Source: Prosthecobacter fusiformis (GTDB lineage: Bacteria; Verrucomicrobiota; Verrucomicrobiia; Verrucomicrobiales; Verrucomicrobiaceae). From it: a DNA stretch of 64,000 nucleotides. Location of the stretch: positions 434,001 through 498,000 of the forward strand of contig NZ_SOCA01000001.1 in assembly GCF_004364345.1 (NCBI RefSeq), given 5' to 3'. A model generated the notes under the pieces. The model made no database searches. It was not told where the DNA came from and worked only from the letters and a program-made list of their open reading frames with translations. This document shows positions 24,233 through 32,825 of the stretch, piece after piece (the stretch's first letter is position 1; every line of letters starts with the position of its first letter). A program made the translations under genes and the position numbers.

Positions 24233-26395
24233 GTGACCGAAACCGACTCCATCGCCAATTCCACCCCCATCCATGACGCCCGCGAGGCGTTGCGGAAGTA
24301 CTTTGGCTTTCGTGAATTCCTCGACGGCCAGGAAACCGTGATGGCCAATGTGTTGAGTGGGCGGGACACCATGGTCATCATGCCCACAGGCGGTGGGAAA
24401 TCCCTCTGCTATCAGCTCCCGGCTTTGGTGATGGAGGGAGTCACCATCGTCGTCAGTCCGCTTATCGCCCTGATGAAGGACCAAGTGGATGCGCTGGAGC
24501 GGCGCGGCATTCCCGCCACCCTCATCAACAGCACCCTCTCCCTCAGCGAGCAGCAGGAGCGCATCGCCGCGCTAAAACGCCGGGAATACCGTCTGGTCTA
24601 TGTGGCCCCGGAGCGGTTTCGCAGCCGCATGTTTCTCAATACCATGCAGCAGGTGGAAATCGCCCTGTTTGCGGTGGATGAGGCGCACTGCCTGTCCCAA
24701 TGGGGGCATGATTTCCGCCCTGATTACTTCCGGTTAGGCGAGGCGCTGGAGGCGCTGGGCCGCCCCCAAGTGGTCGCACTCACCGCCACGGCCACACCTG
24801 AAGTACGGGATGACATCTGCCGCGTGCTGAACCTGCGGGATCCATTCATCACCATTCGCGGATTTCAGCGGCCCAATCTCAGCCTCCACATCACCCACAC
24901 CAAAAAAGGCGATGACAAATACACCCGGCTGAAAAGGATCATCGAGGACTTCAAGACTGGCATCATTTACTGCTCCACCCGCAAGCGCGTAGAAGAGGTG
25001 GGCGATGCGTTGCGCGAATTTGGCATCCGCGCCATCCAGTATCACGGCGGCCTGGATGACAAGGAGCGCGAGGATAGGCAAAACAAGTTCATTTCCAAAA
25101 AGCACGATGTCGCCGTGGCCACCAATGCCTTCGGCATGGGTATCGACCGCTCCGATGTACGCTTCGTCGTTCACTACGATATCCCCGGCAGTGTCGAGGC
25201 CTACTATCAGGAAGCTGGACGCGCCGGGCGCGATGGAGAGCCGTCACACTGCGAGCTGTTTTTTAACTTTGCCGATACCAAGACGCAGGACTTCTTCATT
25301 GATGGCAACAACCCCACCATCGACACCATCCAGAGCATCTATCAGACCCTGCTCAATGCGGCTGATGAGCGTCATGAAGTCGAACTGAGCATTGACGACA
25401 TCACGGACCGCTCCGGTCTCAAAAACAGCATGGCCGTCGGCTCCGCCCTCAGCCATCTGGGCCGTGCGGGTTACATCGAGCGCTTTGACATTCCCGGCAA
25501 ACGCATCCGCGGCACGCGATTGCTCCAGCCTCAGGTCCTGACGCGAAACCTCAAATTCGATGTGGATGCCCTGCGTGAAAAAGAACGCCGCGACCGCTCC
25601 AAGCTGAAGTCCATGGTGGACCTCTGCTATGACGAGCAGCGCTGCCGTCAGGAGCAGATCCTGGCCTACTTTGGCGAGACAGAAAGCCAGCCCTGCGGCA
25701 CCTGCGATGTCTGCCGCCGCAGCGGTGTGCAAATCGCCCGCGAGGGAGATGCGGCGGAGGTCACCCTGCTGCGTCAGGCCCTCAGCGGCATCGCCCGCAT
25801 GTCCACCCGCCGTGCTGATGGCACCTGGGAGGGTCGTTTTGGCAAAGGTCGCATTATCCAGATGCTCGTCGGCAGCAAGTCCAAGGAAATCGTCGATGCC
25901 GGGCTCGACCAGCTCACCACTTACGGCCTGCTCAAGCACCTGGGCATCAACGCCCTGCATCCCCTTTTTGCCGAACTGGAAAAGCAGGGCCTCATCGAAA
26001 CCAGTTCCGGGGAATACCCCATCGTCACCCTCACTGTCAAAGGTGCCGATGTGATGAAGCGAGGCGCCAACGTCAGGATGATGTGGCCGAATACCACGCC
26101 TAAAGTGGAGCAACCGCTCAAACCCGGCGCAAAGCTTACTCCAGCCGAAATTTCTACCCGCGAACTAGGATTCGATGACGTGCTTTTTGAAAAACTAAAA
26201 CGTCACCGCAATGTCCTCGCCATGGCAGAAGGCGTGCCCCCATATGTCATCTTCAGCAATCAGACCCTGGAGTTCCTCACCCGCCTCAAGCCCATGAGCA
26301 TTGAGGCCGGATTAAAGATCCGCGGCGTCGGCGACAAGAAAGCTCAGACCTACCTGCCCGAGTTCATCCAGGTGATCAAGAAGCATGGAGGATAA
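24233..26395 (+). CDS. recQ: ATP-dependent DNA helicase RecQ
   Basis: 3'-5' DNA helicase in recombination and repair. From GTG 24233 the product has 720 aa. Walker A PTGGGKS (51-57), DEAH at 149-152 ([17 protein letters not shown]), motif [24 protein letters not shown], zinc-binding cluster [12 protein letters not shown]...CGTCDVC, winged-helix RQC, and a C-terminal HRDC ([20 protein letters not shown], then [20 protein letters not shown]). The frame also allows TTG 24212; GTG 24233 is preferred as closer to homologues. Confidence 0.95.
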   Translation: MTETDSIANSTPIHDAREALRKYFGFREFLDGQETVMANVLSGRDTMVIMPTGGGKSLCYQLPALVMEGVTIVVSPLIALMKDQVDALERRGIPATLINSTLSLSEQQERIAALKRREYRLVYVAPERFRSRMFLNTMQQVEIALFAVDEAHCLSQWGHDFRPDYFRLGEALEALGRPQVVALTATATPEVRDDICRVLNLRDPFITIRGFQRPNLSLHITHTKKGDDKYTRLKRIIEDFKTGIIYCSTRKRVEEVGDALREFGIRAIQYHGGLDDKEREDRQNKFISKKHDVAVATNAFGMGIDRSDVRFVVHYDIPGSVEAYYQEAGRAGRDGEPSHCELFFNFADTKTQDFFIDGNNPTIDTIQSIYQTLLNAADERHEVELSIDDITDRSGLKNSMAVGSALSHLGRAGYIERFDIPGKRIRGTRLLQPQVLTRNLKFDVDALREKERRDRSKLKSMVDLCYDEQRCRQEQILAYFGETESQPCGTCDVCRRSGVQIAREGDAAEVTLLRQALSGIARMSTRRADGTWEGRFGKGRIIQMLVGSKSKEIVDAGLDQLTTYGLLKHLGINALHPLFAELEKQGLIETSSGEYPIVTLTVKGADVMKRGANVRMMWPNTTPKVEQPLKPGAKLTPAEISTRELGFDDVLFEKLKRHRNVLAMAEGVPPYVIFSNQTLEFLTRLKPMSIEAGLKIRGVGDKKAQTYLPEFIQVIKKHGG

Positions 26396-26397
26396 GG

Positions 26398-26461
26398 TGA
26401 TGAGGGCACTCTTGCCTGCAAAACGAAGGCCTAAAAATATCTGGCAGGAGTTCCCGCATCA
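26398..26461. repeat. Imperfect inverted repeat between recQ and argS
   Basis: TGATGAGGGCACTCTTGCC on the left and its near reverse complement GGCAGGAGTTCCCGCATCA on the right. It belongs to the GCACTCTTGCCTGC family seen at 21012-21148. Between two convergent genes it could terminate transcription from both sides. Confidence 0.55.
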
Positions 26462-28219
26462 CATCCTCTCCGTGGTCTGAATGCCCAGCAGCCCCAAGCC
26501 CGTCTTCAGCACGCGACTGGTCGCCTCGCACAAGGTTAGACGCGTATTGCGCACCGTGCCTTCGCTGTTCAGCACGTGGCAGGCTTCATAGAAGCTGTGA
26601 TACGTATTCGCCAGTTCATACAAGTAGTTAGCCAGGGTATTCGGGCGATGATCAATGAGCACGTCATGCGTCGCTTCGGCAAACTGAGCCAGCTTCATCG
26701 CCAGGGCGATTTCCGCCGGTTCCGTTAGCTCCACATCAGTCGTCAGCGTGACATTGCCACCTTCCAGCTTTCTGAAAATGGAACGCGTGCGCACATACGC
26801 ATTGATGAGATAAGGCGCAGTATTCCCCTGTAGTGACAGCATCTTGTCCCAGCTAAACTTATAGTCCGTCAGGCGGTTCTGGCTCAGTTCCGCATACTTG
26901 ACCGAGCCGCCGCCGATGATGCGAGCGATCTCGTCCTTCTCCGTATCTGAAAGGCCCTGCTCTTTTTCATCCGCCGCCGCACGGGCGCGTTCGATCGCCT
27001 CCTCAATGACCTCGAGAAGCCCCACCGTTTCACCACTCCGCGTTTTGAACATCTTGCCGTCCGGGCCGAGTATGCTGCCAAAGGCGATGTGCGTCATCTC
27101 GGTGGTATGACCCATCCGCTTCGCTGCGGCGAAAACCTGGCGAAAATGGAGCTGCTGCGGCGCACCCACAACATACCAGATTTCATCCGCCTTCCATTCC
27201 TGCACACGGTAGTTGATCGTGGCTAGATCGGTCGTTCCATAGAGGAAACCGCCGTCGGATTTTTGGATGATCAAAGGCAGCGGCTTCCACTCCTTCGTCT
27301 CCCGGTCACGGGTCATGAAGGGATCGTCATCCACTCCCACGGTTCCATCGCTGAAGATCACTGCCGCGCCTTCGCTCAGGGTCGCGATTTCACGTGCCAG
27401 CAGATCCGTCACCAGCGGGGCCAGGGCGTCGTTATAGAAACTCTCACCCAGGTAGTGGTCGAACTCGATGTCCAGGGTGCCATACACCTCCTCAAGCTGC
27501 ACCAGCGTCAGGCGGACGCATTCCTTCCAGATCTCCAGATTCTCCGCATCACCCTGCTGGAGTTTTACCAGTTCAGTTTTGCACAGGGTAAGCACAGCCT
27601 CGTCTTCCTTGGCCTGTGCATTGATGAGCTTATAAGTGCGCACCAGTTCCTGGATCGGGTGCTTTTTCAGTTCCTCATGGTTCAGCTGGGTCTTCCAGCC
27701 ATGAATGATCATGCCAAACTGCGTGCCCCAGTCCCCCACATGGTTATCCGTGATGACTTGATGCCCCACGAAACGCGAAACACGGGCCAGACAATCCCCA
27801 ATGAACGTACTCCTGATGTGCCCCACATGCATGGGCTTGGCGATGTTCGGCGCACTGAAGTCGATGACGATGGTCTTCGGCTGTGCGACTTTCACCACAT
27901 CGCAACCTGCGTCAGCGGTGATAGCCTGCACCTTCGTAGCCAGGGCCACAGGGCTGATGCGGAAATTCAAGAACCCAGGACCTGCGATGCTCACCTCGCT
28001 GCACAATTCATCCACCGGCAGCGCCGTCTTGATCTGCTCTGCCAGGGCACGCGGATTCGTCTTGAGCTGTTTGGCCAGGATCATAGCCGCATTGCTCTGG
28101 TAATCCCCAAATCGTGTATCGGATGCCAGTTCAACAGAAACGGAAAAGCCTTCTGGCAAAGCAATGCCAGCGGCGGTGAAAGCAGCCTGGAGACGATCAG
28201 TGAGAGCAGCGCGAAACAT
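26459..28219 (-). CDS. argS: Arginine--tRNA ligase
   Basis: Class I aminoacyl-tRNA synthetase charging tRNA-Arg (586 aa). The N-terminal Add-1 domain is followed by the HIGH-type motif HVGH (131-134, in SAPNIAKPMHVGHIRST). A KMSKS-like element (DGKMFKTRSGE) and the C-terminal anticodon-binding helical domain (FYEACHVLNSE...RLTLCEATSRVLKTGLGLLGI) follow. Full length. Convergent with recQ. Confidence 0.96.
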   Translation of the reverse strand: MFRAALTDRLQAAFTAAGIALPEGFSVSVELASDTRFGDYQSNAAMILAKQLKTNPRALAEQIKTALPVDELCSEVSIAGPGFLNFRISPVALATKVQAITADAGCDVVKVAQPKTIVIDFSAPNIAKPMHVGHIRSTFIGDCLARVSRFVGHQVITDNHVGDWGTQFGMIIHGWKTQLNHEELKKHPIQELVRTYKLINAQAKEDEAVLTLCKTELVKLQQGDAENLEIWKECVRLTLVQLEEVYGTLDIEFDHYLGESFYNDALAPLVTDLLAREIATLSEGAAVIFSDGTVGVDDDPFMTRDRETKEWKPLPLIIQKSDGGFLYGTTDLATINYRVQEWKADEIWYVVGAPQQLHFRQVFAAAKRMGHTTEMTHIAFGSILGPDGKMFKTRSGETVGLLEVIEEAIERARAAADEKEQGLSDTEKDEIARIIGGGSVKYAELSQNRLTDYKFSWDKMLSLQGNTAPYLINAYVRTRSIFRKLEGGNVTLTTDVELTEPAEIALAMKLAQFAEATHDVLIDHRPNTLANYLYELANTYHSFYEACHVLNSEGTVRNTRLTLCEATSRVLKTGLGLLGIQTTERM

Positions 28220-28281
28220 GGGGTGGTGAAGATAGCGACTTCTGGCAAAAGTCGAATACGGATTGCATCCGGCCCATCAGC

Positions 28282-28668
28282 TCAGCCCAGTCCGCGTTCT
28301 TCCACCTGCTCTTCGTCATAGCCCAGATAGTGCCCCAGCTCATGCAGCAGGGTCACGCGCACCTCGTCTTTAAAGGTCTCCGTATTGCCCTCGGTATAAT
28401 CCCACAGATTATCGAGAAAAAGACGGATGCGCGGCAGTTGATCCGGTGTGCCAGGCTCGCCATCCAGCAAAGAACAACCTTCAAACAGACCCAGCAAGTC
28501 ATCTTCGATCTCCTCCCTGCAGGCAATGCAGTCGGACATGAAAACCGGCTCAATGACACAGGCCTTCGCGGCCTCCCTCACAGTCGTAGGCAGGCTGTGC
28601 AAAGTCTCACTGATCACACTTGCAGCCAGGGTATCCAGCCTTCCGTCACGCATGGCGACGGGGATCAC
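28282..28668 (-). CDS. Zincin-like metallopeptidase family protein (PF06262)
   Basis: 128-aa protein of the minimal zincin family (DUF1025-type). The zinc motif is HELGHYLGYDEEQVEERG (H109, E110, H113), with the following Asp-Glu typical of the family. The start is probably GTG 28668, which overlaps the stop of the upstream lipoprotein gene as GTGA; an in-frame ATG lies at 28653. Biological role unknown. Translational coupling with the lipoprotein is likely. Confidence 0.85.
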   Translation of the reverse strand: MIPVAMRDGRLDTLAASVISETLHSLPTTVREAAKACVIEPVFMSDCIACREEIEDDLLGLFEGCSLLDGEPGTPDQLPRIRLFLDNLWDYTEGNTETFKDEVRVTLLHELGHYLGYDEEQVEERGLG

Positions 28669-29126
28669 TGGTCGTAAAGAGTGCCTGCCCGGCGTTGATT
28701 GAAGTCCGTACCGCCCAGTTCCTGCATCAAATTACCCATGGCCTGATTACCGATGCCGTTCTGGCGTTGGGCATTGTACACGGAGCCCTGAAGGGTGCCC
28801 ACACCCGGAGGAAGATTCTTCTGAGGCTTGTCGGGCGTTGGGATCGCATGGGCCTTCATATCGCTCTGGACCAGCGCATGCCGACTCCAGGCCATGGTAT
28901 CCACCCGGTTCTGCACTCGCTTGTCGAGCGCGCTCTTGGCGATGGTGTATTCCTCTCCAGAAAGAGTGCCGGTGCGACGCTGATCCTCCAGCATCACATA
29001 TTCCTGGCGATACTCCGCACGCACGTTGCGCTCCAGTTCATCCAGCTTTTCAGCCGTGGGTGTACTGGAGATGCAGGCACTGAGCAGGACAGTCAGGCTC
29101 AGGCAAAGGGCGGGGCGGAGGGGCAT
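28665..29126 (-). CDS. Hypothetical lipoprotein
   Basis: 153-aa protein from ATG 29126. The N-terminus MPLRPALCLSLTVLLSACIS is a lipoprotein signal with lipobox LSAC. The body is a charged helix-rich segment (AEKLDELERNVRAEYRQEYVMLEDQR) and an unstructured, Gln/Asn/Gly-rich C-terminus. No family is recognised. It overlaps the downstream zincin gene by 4 bp. Confidence 0.75.
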   Translation of the reverse strand: MPLRPALCLSLTVLLSACISSTPTAEKLDELERNVRAEYRQEYVMLEDQRRTGTLSGEEYTIAKSALDKRVQNRVDTMAWSRHALVQSDMKAHAIPTPDKPQKNLPPGVGTLQGSVYNAQRQNGIGNQAMGNLMQELGGTDFNQRRAGTLYDQ

Positions 29127-29214
29127 AAATATCAATGTAATATCATCCCGGATTTTTTTCAATTCAAACCGCCATGCCCCTCCGTGTCGTAAAGAAGGGA
29201 CCACTCCCGATCCC

Positions 29215-29652
29215 ATGGCCCATGACCCTATCGACAGCGACCTCGCCCAGACTGCCCCTCGCGGCAATTTCCTGCACTACCCCTCCTCCCGTCTTGGGGC
29301 AAAGATCATTCCCCAGGACCTGACCAATTTTAAAAGCCGGGGCGTCTCCCGCGTGGAGCGGGAACTCCAGCAGGAACTCATCGAACTGCGGGAAAAATAC
29401 CTCAAGGTCATCGACTCCTTCAATTGGAACAAGCTCATTTACGAGGCCCACTTCGGCTTTGAGCCCGTCATCGGGGAAGTCTATCACCTTTATGCCGTCG
29501 AAGGAAAACATCACTTAAGCATGATCGAGCCGGAATCCTGGCATCAGAAATGGATCGGCACCTTCCGCCTCAATGCCGACGGCCGCTGGCAGCTCGAAAA
29601 AGTCGCAGACGATTTTGACCTCCGCGGCTGGATTTCCACGCATGTGGAATGA
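29215..29652 (+). CDS. DUF2452 domain-containing protein
   Basis: 145-aa protein from ATG 29215. It resembles DUF2452: HYPSSRLGAKIIPQDLTNFKSRGVSRVERELQQELIELREKY and NKLIYEAHFGFEPVIGEVYHLY, then LSMIEPESWHQKWIGTFRLNADGRW. No signal peptide, so cytoplasmic. Function unknown. Earlier in-frame codons overlap the divergent lipoprotein gene and are rejected. Confidence 0.8.
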   Translation: MAHDPIDSDLAQTAPRGNFLHYPSSRLGAKIIPQDLTNFKSRGVSRVERELQQELIELREKYLKVIDSFNWNKLIYEAHFGFEPVIGEVYHLYAVEGKHHLSMIEPESWHQKWIGTFRLNADGRWQLEKVADDFDLRGWISTHVE

Positions 29653-29720
29653 CGAATCCACATGTCGAATGACGAATGAACTCGCATGCAGCATCATCCT
29701 GCGTTCATCATTCGCCATTC
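29645..29720. repeat. GAATGACGAATGAAC inverted repeat
   Basis: GAATGACGAAT occurs twice in direct orientation (about 29647 and 29667). The second copy pairs with GTTCATCATTCGCCATTC at 29703-29720, forming a long imperfect hairpin between the DUF2452 stop and the avtA start. Confidence 0.55.
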
Positions 29721-29724
29721 CATC

Positions 29725-30975
29725 ATGTCCATCTTTTCCAACATCGGCCAACGCCTCTCCGGTCCCTGCGGCATCCAGGAACTGATGGATGACCTGGGGG
29801 AAGCCCTCTCAGTCACCCCGGATATGCGCATGCTCGGCGGTGGTCAGCCTGCCGCCATTCCTGAGGTCCAGGCCCTCTGGCGCGAGCGCATGCAGGCCAT
29901 GCTGGATGATGGCAGCCTGGACAAAACCTTGCTGAATTACGATCCCCCAGGAGGCAATCCCCTGTTCAGGGAAATCTTCGCCGCTTTCCTCAAGCGCGAA
30001 TGCGGCTGGGACGTCACTCGCGAAAACATCGCCGTCATGCCCAGCAGCCAGAGCGCCTTCTTCCTGCTCTTCAATCTGCTGGCAGGCGACACTCCGCAGG
30101 GTAAAAAACGCATTCTTTTTCCCCTCCTGCCAGACTACATCGGTTACGCCAACCAGGCACTGACGGAGGGCCAGTTCATCGCCTGCCGCCCGGTCATCAC
30201 CGAACAGGGGCCTCACGAATTCAAATATCATGTGGACTTTGACCGCCTGCGGCTGACGCCGGACATCGCCGCCATGTGCGTCTCCTGCCCGACCAATCCC
30301 ACTGGAAACGTCCTCACGGAGGCGGAGTTTAACCAACTCCGTGATCTGGCCCGCCAGCATGGCATTCCCCTCATCATCGACAATGCTTACGGGCACCCTT
30401 TCCCGGATGTCATCCATGGCAGCTTTCGTCCCAAGTGGGAACCCGGCATGGTCTTCAGCATCAGTCTGTCCAAAGTCGGCCTGCCCGGTGTGCGCACTTC
30501 GGTCATCGTGGCGGATCCCACCATCGTCAAAGCGCTCTCCAACATGAACGCCATCGTCTCCCTGGCCAATGGCAATGTCGGCCAGGCCCTGATCGCGCCG
30601 CTGCTCCAGGATGACCGGCTTTTGCGCCTGGGGCGCGAGGTTATCCGCCCATTTTACAAAGAACGCTCGGACACGGCCAAAGCCGCCCTCTCCCACGCAT
30701 TGGGGGACAAGGTCCCCTGGGCTCTCCATGCCCAGGAAGGAGCCTTCTTCCTGTGGCTCTGGCTCAAAGACCTGCCCATCCCTGCGGCTGAACTCTACCG
30801 CCGACTCAAGGCCCGCAAGGTCCTCGTCATCCCTGGCCATTACTTCGCCTTCGGCCTGGATGAAGAGTGGCGGCACCCCCATGAATGCCTGCGCCTCACC
30901 TACAGCCAGCCAGCCCACATCGTCCAGGAGGGCCTGGAAATCCTGGCCGATGAGGTGAAAAAACTACGCGCCTGA
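29725..30975 (+). CDS. avtA: Valine--pyruvate transaminase
   Basis: Class I/II PLP aminotransferase interconverting valine and pyruvate with 2-oxoisovalerate and alanine. 416 aa, nearly the length of E. coli AvtA, with LSGPCGIQELMDDLGEAL, GGGQPAAIPEV, LLNYDPPGGNPLFRE, CPTNPTGNVLT, DNAYGHPFPDVI and PLP lysine K250 in SISLSKVGLPGVRTS. ATG 29725 is chosen over 29686, whose extra codons come from an inverted repeat. Confidence 0.92.
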   Translation: MSIFSNIGQRLSGPCGIQELMDDLGEALSVTPDMRMLGGGQPAAIPEVQALWRERMQAMLDDGSLDKTLLNYDPPGGNPLFREIFAAFLKRECGWDVTRENIAVMPSSQSAFFLLFNLLAGDTPQGKKRILFPLLPDYIGYANQALTEGQFIACRPVITEQGPHEFKYHVDFDRLRLTPDIAAMCVSCPTNPTGNVLTEAEFNQLRDLARQHGIPLIIDNAYGHPFPDVIHGSFRPKWEPGMVFSISLSKVGLPGVRTSVIVADPTIVKALSNMNAIVSLANGNVGQALIAPLLQDDRLLRLGREVIRPFYKERSDTAKAALSHALGDKVPWALHAQEGAFFLWLWLKDLPIPAAELYRRLKARKVLVIPGHYFAFGLDEEWRHPHECLRLTYSQPAHIVQEGLEILADEVKKLRA

Positions 30976-31030
30976 TCTTCTATAGCCAATCGCTCTGCCG
31001 ATAAAATGGGAGACAAACCCTCTGCCCCGC

Positions 31031-32704
31031 ATGCCTGCACTGCCATATCGTTCCACCCTTATCCGCCTCTGGCGGATTGGGCTGCTGGTGGCTGCGGTAT
31101 TCGTCATTCGGGAGGCCGTTCAGCAACGGGCCGCTGAGGAAGCTGTCTCCGCATTGGAACCCGAACGCATCCGGGATTTCTTCCCTGCCGCCGCCACCCT
31201 CGGAACGCCCCTTCCCACCAGCGGCTGGCGACCCGTCTTGGATACCCAGGAAAAACTGCTCGGCTATGTTGCCACCACCGCGCCAGAATCTGACAAAATC
31301 ATTGGTTATTCCGGCCCCACCCATTCCCTGCTCGTCTTTAATACTGAGGGCGTGCTTACCGGCATTCGCGTGCTAAAAAGTCACGATACTTCAGACCATC
31401 TCGCCGAAGTGATTGCCGACCGGAAATTCTTTAAACAGTTCATTCCCGATCCCAAAACACGCGAGCGCCCCCCAGGCCCCCTCCACATCGTCACCGGAGC
31501 CACCCTCACCAGCGCCGCCATTGCACAAGGCGTCATGGGCAAGCTCGGTCAATCCGCAGGCACCTCCCTGCGTTTCCCGGATGAAATCACCCTGGCTGAG
31601 GTGCAGTCATTGCTGCCAGAGGCCGCCTCCATGCAGCCTTCCACCGGGTATCCTGGCGGTTTTCAGATTCTCAATGCTGAAGAAAAACCCATCGCTCTGG
31701 CCGTCCGCACCTCCCCCGTCACGGATACCTTGATCGGTTATAAAGGCCCGACGGATACCCTCATGCTGCTGGATGCCCAAGGCAGCGTTTTGCAGAAAAT
31801 CGCCCTCCGCCGCAGTTACGATACTAAACGTTATGTCGGTTACATCACCGGGGATCAATACTTCCTGAATCTATTCAACAACCGTTCCGTGGAAGAACTC
31901 GCTACCCTGGATTTCGATAAAGCGAAAATTGAAGGCGTCTCCGGGGCCACCGAAACAAGCTGGTCCATGGCTGAAGGCCTGAAAAAACGCGCTCAAAATC
32001 TCCTGGAGCAGCGGTCCGCAGGTTGGCTCCGCCAGGTGCACTGGCGCTGGCAGGACTGGGGACATCTCGCGGTCATCACCTCCGCCTTGATCATGGCCTT
32101 CACCCGCCTTCGTGGTCGCACCTGGGTGCGCCACACGCACCACACCCTGCTCGTCATTTACACCGGATTCATTGCGGGCGAGCTTCTTTCCCAGGGCCTG
32201 CTCGCAGGCTGGGCCGCCCATGGCACCCCCTGGCGCAGTGCTCCTGGCCTCATGCTCCTCGCAGCCGTCGCCCTGCTCGGCCCCGTATTCACTAGCAAGC
32301 AGCTCTATTGTCACCACATCTGCCCGCATGGTGCCCTGCAACAGCTCATGGCCCGGCGGCTGCGCTGGCAGTGGAAAATACCCGCCTGGCTGGACCGAGG
32401 GCTATCCCGACTGCCCTTCCTGCTTCTAGCACTGGTATTCCTCATCGTCATTTTTGGTTGGGCCGTCGATCTGAATGATCTGGAACCCTTCGATGCCTAT
32501 GTCTTCCGCGTCGCCGGTTGGGCCAGCATCGCCATCGCCCTCATCGGCCTGCTTGCCTCTCTCTTTACCCCCTTGGCCTATTGCAAATATGGATGCCCTA
32601 CCGGAGCCGTCTTTAAACTCATCCGCTTCACCGGTGATGCAGACCGCCTGGGTATGCGAGACTGGATTGCCGCCTGCCTCATTGCGATAGCCGCATTAAT
32701 TTGA
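31031..32704 (+). CDS. NosR/NirI-like membrane flavoprotein with two FMN-binding domains
   Basis: 557-aa inner-membrane electron-transfer protein. After one TM segment there are two consecutive FMN_bind domains, each with the covalent flavin motif: VTGATLT (T160) and VSGATET (T309). A polytopic region follows (TMs about 345-550) with cysteine motifs CHHICPHGALQQ and CKYGCPTGAVF, the NosR-type CxxxCP pairs. The usual C-terminal ferredoxin domain is absent. NosR has one FMN domain, so the tandem pair is notable. No nos, nir or apbE gene is in the window; physiological partners are unknown. Confidence 0.85.
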   Translation: MPALPYRSTLIRLWRIGLLVAAVFVIREAVQQRAAEEAVSALEPERIRDFFPAAATLGTPLPTSGWRPVLDTQEKLLGYVATTAPESDKIIGYSGPTHSLLVFNTEGVLTGIRVLKSHDTSDHLAEVIADRKFFKQFIPDPKTRERPPGPLHIVTGATLTSAAIAQGVMGKLGQSAGTSLRFPDEITLAEVQSLLPEAASMQPSTGYPGGFQILNAEEKPIALAVRTSPVTDTLIGYKGPTDTLMLLDAQGSVLQKIALRRSYDTKRYVGYITGDQYFLNLFNNRSVEELATLDFDKAKIEGVSGATETSWSMAEGLKKRAQNLLEQRSAGWLRQVHWRWQDWGHLAVITSALIMAFTRLRGRTWVRHTHHTLLVIYTGFIAGELLSQGLLAGWAAHGTPWRSAPGLMLLAAVALLGPVFTSKQLYCHHICPHGALQQLMARRLRWQWKIPAWLDRGLSRLPFLLLALVFLIVIFGWAVDLNDLEPFDAYVFRVAGWASIAIALIGLLASLFTPLAYCKYGCPTGAVFKLIRFTGDADRLGMRDWIAACLIAIAALI

Positions 32705-32825
32705 AAGTATAAAATCGGGGCTGCATTTACTGTCTTTACAGACACACCCCAGTTCAAGTAACCTTTTGAAAGCTGGCCTCCACCACTAGCCTAACCACCC
32801 TAGACCGTCCCCACTCTCTTCCTGC

